From FEN-1297 sp964498065 (GTDB taxonomy: Bacteria > Bacteroidota > Ignavibacteria > Ignavibacteriales > Ignavibacteriaceae): DNA of 10,627 nt. Shown here one piece after another: positions 7,123 through 10,627 of the stretch (positions are counted from its first letter, which is position 1; the number at the start of each line of letters is the position of its first letter). Under the pieces are notes generated by a model. It searched no databases. It was not told the DNA's origin and saw nothing but the letters and a program-made list of their open reading frames with translations. The stretch lies in NCBI GenBank assembly GCA_964498065.1, contig CAZCFZ010000120.1, forward strand, positions 1 to 10,627, read 5' to 3'. Both the position numbers and the translations under genes were made by a program.

Positions 7123-7216
7123 TTGTAATCTGTGTAACAGCAAAAATTCAACAGTGGAAACCTAAATAAAGAAACATTATATTATTCAAATATTAAAATT
7201 ATGTTTCGGGGAACCC

Positions 7217-7221
7217 GGAGG
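7217..7221 (+). promoter_or_regulatory. Ribosome binding site of the phosphatase gene, overlapping a small hairpin
   Basis: GGAGG lies 4 bases before the ATG at 7226 and only 1 base before the alternative TTG at 7223, so ATG 7226 is the better start. Immediately upstream, CGGG (7207-7210) can pair with CCCG (7214-7217) over a GAA loop. This ties up the first base of the ribosome binding site and places a small GC-rich stem next to it. Confidence 0.65.
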
Positions 7222-7225
7222 GTTG

Positions 7226-10200
7226 ATGACATTTAAAGGCTTGTTATTATTTTCTTATTTCTTTCTATTCATAATTAATGTCCAAGCACAAAATCACATT
7301 ATCTTTCACCACCTAACTGTAGAAGAGGGACTTTCTCAAAGTTCAGTTACCTGTATACTTCAGGATGCACAAGGATTTATGTGGTTCGGAACTATGGATG
7401 GATTAAATCGTTACGACGGATATAATATTAAAGTATTTAAAAATAATCCATCCGATACTACCAGCCTAAGCAATAATTTTGTTATGGGACTATATGAAGA
7501 TACTTCCGGCAATATGTATGTTGAAACTCAAGCCGGCTTTCAAAAATATAATCCTTTAAAAGAGTCTTTTACACATTTTAATAAATCAAAACTTAATTTA
7601 AGCGATGTTAAGATCAATACCGTAAAAGCATTTTTTGCAGATAATAATGGTGTGCAGTGGATCGGAGGATTAGGTTCCAGTACAGGACTAAAAAGGCTGG
7701 ATAAAAAAACCGGGAAAGAAATTATTTATAAACATGATCCTAAAAATCCATACAGCTTAAGTGATGATAAAGTATTTTCAATTTTTAGAGACCGTTCAGG
7801 TAATCTATGGGTAGGAACAGCTAATGGTTTGGATAAATTAAATGAAAAAACCGGACAGTTTATTCATTATAAAAATATACCAGGAAACTCAAACAGTATA
7901 TCTGACAATTGGATCTGGCCAATATTTGAAGATTCTCAAGGTTATTTATGGATTGGCACTGTTAAAGGAGGACTTAATAGGTTTGATCCAAAGACAGGAA
8001 ATTTTATCAGTTTTCAGAATGATCCATTGGATCCCAGCGGCATAAGTGATAATTATATTTATTCAATTTACCAGGACCGAAGCGGAGTTATCTGGATTGG
8101 GACAAACTCCGGCGGAGTAAATTATTTCCTTCCATCAGCTCAAGTGTTTAATCTTTTTAGAAGTAAACCCAATGATAAAAATTGGTTTAGCGATAATACA
8201 ATTCAATCGCTGTATGTTGACAGGAGGGGAATTTATTGGATTGGAACACAAAACAGCGGTTTATATAAATTTGATTATAAAAAAGATATATTTAAAAATT
8301 ATTCACATAATCCAGCCTCAACTAATAGTATATCGAGTAATACGGTTCAATCTATGTATGAAGATAATTCTGGTACATTATGGATCGGTAATTTTAATTC
8401 CGGTCTAGATGCTTTAAATCTTAATACAAATACAATAACTCACTACAAGAATAAACCTTCAGATGTAAACTCTCTTTCTGATAACAGAATTTATTCTATC
8501 GTTCAAGGAAAGAATGGTAATGTCTGGATTGGAACATACGGCGGCGGGTTAAATGAACTGGACCCTAGAACAGGAAAAATTACTCGTTTCCAGCATGATA
8601 AAAATAATCCAAATTCAATTAGTTCTAATGCAGTTTGGACAATAGCAATAGATAGTTCAGGTAAACTCTGGTTAGGAACTTTCGGTGGTGGTTTAAATGT
8701 ATTTGATCCGGTTAATCATTCAGTAATTCGAATTAAAAATAATCCAAAGGATCCTACAAGTTTATTAAGTAATAATGTTGTTAGAGTTTATGTTGATAGT
8801 AAAAACAATATTTGGGTAGGTACTACACAAGGATTAAGTGAATATAATAGGGAGACTAAAAAATTTACAAACTATCGTGAAAAAGACGGCTTGCCAAATG
8901 AATCTGTAATGGGAATATTAGAAGATGATGAAGGTAATTTATGGATAAGTACAAATAAAGGTTTATCAAGATTTGATCCTAAAACCAAAAAATTCAAAAA
9001 CTTTTATGTTCAGGATGGCCTTCAAGGAAATGAATTTAACCAAAATGCTTTTGCAAAAGATAATTTAACCGGCCGTTTATTATTCGGCGGTAATGAGGGC
9101 TTTAATGTATTTGATCCTTCTAAAATAAAAGATAATAAATTCGTACCTCCTATAGTTTTTACAGATTATGTAAGATATAATACCGATGATAAAGGCGGTA
9201 AACCTATAATTGAAAAAGGAATTTCTGTTAGGGATAGTTTATTCTTAACTTATAAAGATAATATAATTGACTTACAGTTTGCCGCACTTAATTATTACAA
9301 TACTTCGCAGAATCAATACAAATACAAACTTGAAGGTTTTAATAAGAACTGGATACAACTTGAAAATAACAATTCTGTTACATTTACAAATTTATCGCCC
9401 GGTGATTATAAGCTTAGAGTTATAGGCTCCAATAATGACGGAGTCTGGAACAATAAAGGAGCTTCATTATTTATAGAAGTAACCCCCCCATGGTGGAAAA
9501 CCAAAATTGCTTATGGTATTTATATCATCGTATTTCTAGGGATGCTTTTTGCACTAAGAAGATTTGAACTTAACAGGCGTGAACAAAAAGCAAGGATGAG
9601 AGAAAATGAATTACGGCTAAAAGCTACTGAAGCTGAAAAAAGAGCTATAGAAGCAGAGAATGAACGCAAAACAAAAGAACTTGAAGAAGCCAGGCAAATG
9701 CAGTTGTCAATGCTGCCAAAAGAATTGCCTAAACTTCCTAATCTTGATATCGCTGCCTTTATGAGAACTGCAACTGAAGTTGGCGGAGATTATTATGACT
9801 TTATTCTTCAAGACGGCGGAATATTGAACATAGCCTTTGGTGATGCAACCGGACATGGATTAAAGGCCGGTACTATGGTTACGTTAATGAAAGGATATTT
9901 CACCTCAAATGCTGTTAAACTTAACGTAAAAGATTTTATGAGTCATTGTACTGCTATGATTAAGGAAGTTAATCTAGGAAGGGTTTTAATGTCGTTTAGT
10001 TTTTTGAGGATAAAAGATCATAAATTGGAAATGACTAGTGCCGGTATGCCTCCGGTTTATTACTATGACTGCCAAACTAAAGAAGTTGAAGAAATTTTAA
10101 TTCAGGGAATGCCCCTTGGAGCTATGAAAAAGTTTTCATATAAAGTGATTGAAAAAGAATTAAAAAGTGGCGACATCCTATTATTACTAACAGATGGTCT

Positions 10201-10384
10201 TCCGGAGCAGATGAATCGGAATGATGAAATGTTTGATTATTCGAGAGTAAAATGTCAATTTAAAGAAATTGCTGAAAATACTCCCGAAATGATTATTGAA
10301 AAGCTGGTTAAATCCGGAGATGAATGGATGGGAGAAAGAGCTCAGGCTGATGATATTTCTATGGTAGTAATAAAAGTAAAATAA
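7226..10384 (+). CDS. Beta-propeller sensor protein with SpoIIE/PP2C serine phosphatase output
   Basis: The 1052-residue membrane receptor has a signal peptide (1-21, cleavage near VQA-QN). About thirteen Reg_prop propeller repeats follow (about 25-640), each of the form D-x-x-G-x-LWIGTxxGGLNRFD, which would build two seven-bladed propellers. A Y_Y_Y domain (about 690-752) ends with TPPWWKT. One membrane helix (about 761-780) leads to a charged coiled coil rich in EAEKRAIEAENE (about 785-835). The SpoIIE-type PP2C phosphatase domain runs from about 845 to 1052. Its metal-binding motifs are intact: EVGGDYYDF (Asp855), GDATGHG (Asp873), LTDGLPE (Asp990) and ADDIS (Asp1042-Asp1043). The QMQLSMLPKELP linker before the domain is typical of the family. 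The propeller most often feeds a histidine kinase in hybrid two-component systems; here the output is a Ser/Thr phosphatase, whose usual substrates are phosphorylated anti-sigma antagonists (STAS proteins). No such partner is in the window. The ligand is unknown. It is probably transcribed alone. Confidence 0.93.
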   Translation: MTFKGLLLFSYFFLFIINVQAQNHIIFHHLTVEEGLSQSSVTCILQDAQGFMWFGTMDGLNRYDGYNIKVFKNNPSDTTSLSNNFVMGLYEDTSGNMYVETQAGFQKYNPLKESFTHFNKSKLNLSDVKINTVKAFFADNNGVQWIGGLGSSTGLKRLDKKTGKEIIYKHDPKNPYSLSDDKVFSIFRDRSGNLWVGTANGLDKLNEKTGQFIHYKNIPGNSNSISDNWIWPIFEDSQGYLWIGTVKGGLNRFDPKTGNFISFQNDPLDPSGISDNYIYSIYQDRSGVIWIGTNSGGVNYFLPSAQVFNLFRSKPNDKNWFSDNTIQSLYVDRRGIYWIGTQNSGLYKFDYKKDIFKNYSHNPASTNSISSNTVQSMYEDNSGTLWIGNFNSGLDALNLNTNTITHYKNKPSDVNSLSDNRIYSIVQGKNGNVWIGTYGGGLNELDPRTGKITRFQHDKNNPNSISSNAVWTIAIDSSGKLWLGTFGGGLNVFDPVNHSVIRIKNNPKDPTSLLSNNVVRVYVDSKNNIWVGTTQGLSEYNRETKKFTNYREKDGLPNESVMGILEDDEGNLWISTNKGLSRFDPKTKKFKNFYVQDGLQGNEFNQNAFAKDNLTGRLLFGGNEGFNVFDPSKIKDNKFVPPIVFTDYVRYNTDDKGGKPIIEKGISVRDSLFLTYKDNIIDLQFAALNYYNTSQNQYKYKLEGFNKNWIQLENNNSVTFTNLSPGDYKLRVIGSNNDGVWNNKGASLFIEVTPPWWKTKIAYGIYIIVFLGMLFALRRFELNRREQKARMRENELRLKATEAEKRAIEAENERKTKELEEARQMQLSMLPKELPKLPNLDIAAFMRTATEVGGDYYDFILQDGGILNIAFGDATGHGLKAGTMVTLMKGYFTSNAVKLNVKDFMSHCTAMIKEVNLGRVLMSFSFLRIKDHKLEMTSAGMPPVYYYDCQTKEVEEILIQGMPLGAMKKFSYKVIEKELKSGDILLLLTDGLPEQMNRNDEMFDYSRVKCQFKEIAENTPEMIIEKLVKSGDEWMGERAQADDISMVVIKVK

Positions 10385-10404
10385 AATGTTATGTTTTACT
10401 GAAC

Positions 10405-10414
10405 TATAATTCAA
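10405..10414 (+). repeat. Left 10-bp direct repeat (candidate target site duplication)
   Basis: TATAATTCAA occurs here and again, identically, at 10547-10556. The two copies abut the two ends of the inverted-repeat element between them, as expected of a target site duplication made by transposition. It lies 21 bases after the stop codon of the phosphatase gene. Confidence 0.65.
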
Positions 10415-10453
10415 GTAGTGTCTTAATTTACTGAAATTATTGGTGTATAAATC

Positions 10454-10478
10454 GTCACTCGACTCAGCTCGGGATGAC
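10454..10478. repeat. REP-like palindrome, degenerate copy
   Basis: A 25-base imperfect palindrome: GTCA pairs with TGAC at the ends (one bulged A) and CTCGA pairs with TCGGG inside. Its reverse complement carries the core GAGCTGAGTCGA, which matches the core GAGCGGAGTCGA of the neighbouring copy at 10494-10521 in the opposite orientation. Cores of this type are, from memory, common as dispersed intergenic repeats in Bacteroidota and Chlorobi genomes. Confidence 0.7.
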
Positions 10479-10493
10479 AATTCAATTAGATTT

Positions 10494-10521
10494 GTCATGG
10501 TGAGCGGAGTCGAACCATGAC
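10494..10521. repeat. REP-like palindrome, intact copy
   Basis: A 28-base palindrome with a perfect 8-base stem, GTCATGGT (10494-10501) with ACCATGAC (10514-10521), around the core GAGCGGAGTCGA. The copy at 10454-10478 is the same repeat inverted, 15 bases away. Together the two could form a larger stem-loop in RNA and might act as a bidirectional terminator or transcript-end protector for the phosphatase gene. No T-run follows, so an intrinsic terminator role is not evident. Confidence 0.75.
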
Positions 10522-10546
10522 TTAGATTAATAAATTAGGACACTAT

Positions 10547-10556
10547 TATAATTCAA
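10547..10556 (+). repeat. Right 10-bp direct repeat (candidate target site duplication)
   Basis: TATAATTCAA, identical to 10405-10414, begins right after the right terminal inverted repeat of the MITE-like element. Confidence 0.65.
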
Positions 10557-10577
10557 ACTTATTTTGTTAAAAAACTT

Positions 10578-10585
10578 TATATTTG
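10578..10585 (+). promoter_or_regulatory. Possible TAnnTTTG -7 element before a gene entering at the window edge
   Basis: TATATTTG matches the Bacteroidota -7 consensus. It lies 26 bases before an ATG at 10612 that opens the frame MEQNF before the window ends. There is no Shine-Dalgarno sequence and no properly spaced -33 element, and five codons are too few to call a gene. Apart from this, 10557-10627 is plain AT-rich DNA. Confidence 0.2.
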
Positions 10586-10627
10586 AATAAATAAAAACCC
10601 TAATAAAATTTATGGAACAAAATTTTA

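Larger units (their letters stand above)
10415..10546. mobile_element. 132-bp MITE-like non-coding element
   Basis: The element is bounded by terminal inverted repeats. TAGTGTCTTAATTTA (10416-10430) is matched by the reverse complement of TAAATTAGGACACTA (10531-10545), 14 of 15 positions, the exception being a G-T pair; one further wobble pair (10415/10546) extends each end. An identical 10-base direct repeat, TATAATTCAA, flanks it on both sides. It is too small to encode a transposase and has no open frame of note. It contains two REP-like palindromes. This is the structure of a miniature inverted-repeat transposable element mobilised in trans. Duplications of about 9-12 bases are known for IS4-family elements, but I cannot assign the family from the ends alone. 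The insertion lies outside coding sequence, just behind the phosphatase gene. Confidence 0.65.

Noticed and set aside
7223..7225. TTG start for the sensor phosphatase
   Set aside because: It is only one base after the GGAGG site; the ATG at 7226 has better spacing and is the more usual start codon.
10187..10498. Minus-strand 103-residue frame across the end of the phosphatase gene and the MITE
   Set aside because: Most of it is antisense to the conserved PP2C motifs and the rest covers palindromes. No ribosome binding site or family signature.

Overview
The window is a low-GC stretch that looks like the chromosome of an Ignavibacteria-type bacterium (the Bacteroidota/Chlorobi side). The strongest clue is the C-terminal NYPNPFNPSTTIEYQIP sorting domain of the large secreted protein, a type IX secretion (T9SS) signal in the form I associate with Ignavibacteria and relatives. 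A two-component-type beta-propeller sensor, short intergenic palindromes of a Bacteroidota/Chlorobi style and AT-rich spacers agree. This assignment rests on recognition, not on a database search.

Layout. Bases 1-89 are a complete tRNA-Ser(GCU). It is followed at 110-304 by a GIY-YIG nuclease-like reading frame that stops right after the catalytic glutamate region, so it is probably a remnant. Bases 305-932 hold no convincing gene. They contain a compact GC-rich foldable block (about 339-405) and an AT-rich hairpin with a T-run (489-524). Next come two same-strand genes for exported proteins, 71 bases apart: a cysteine-free 164-residue protein whose core resembles the OB-fold (TIMP/NTR-like) pattern (933-1427), and a 1830-residue giant (1499-6991). 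The giant reads LamG, beta-helix, matrixin-like zinc protease, vWA-like domain, nine perfect GLAWQG repeats, Ig-like region, helical region and T9SS sorting domain. A hairpin at 7051-7083 probably ends this transcript. The last gene (7226-10384) encodes a membrane receptor: a periplasmic double propeller plus Y_Y_Y domain, one membrane helix, a coiled coil and a SpoIIE/PP2C serine phosphatase. Behind it sits a 132-bp MITE-like element (10415-10546) with terminal inverted repeats and a 10-bp flanking direct repeat; it carries two REP-like palindromes.

How the parts may work together. The 164-residue protein and the giant metalloprotease are probably co-transcribed and both exported. Eukaryotic TIMPs inhibit matrixins, so an inhibitor or chaperone pair is an attractive but unproven idea. 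The propeller phosphatase looks like an independent sensor with its own transcript. No anti-sigma or STAS partner and no T9SS machinery lie in the window.
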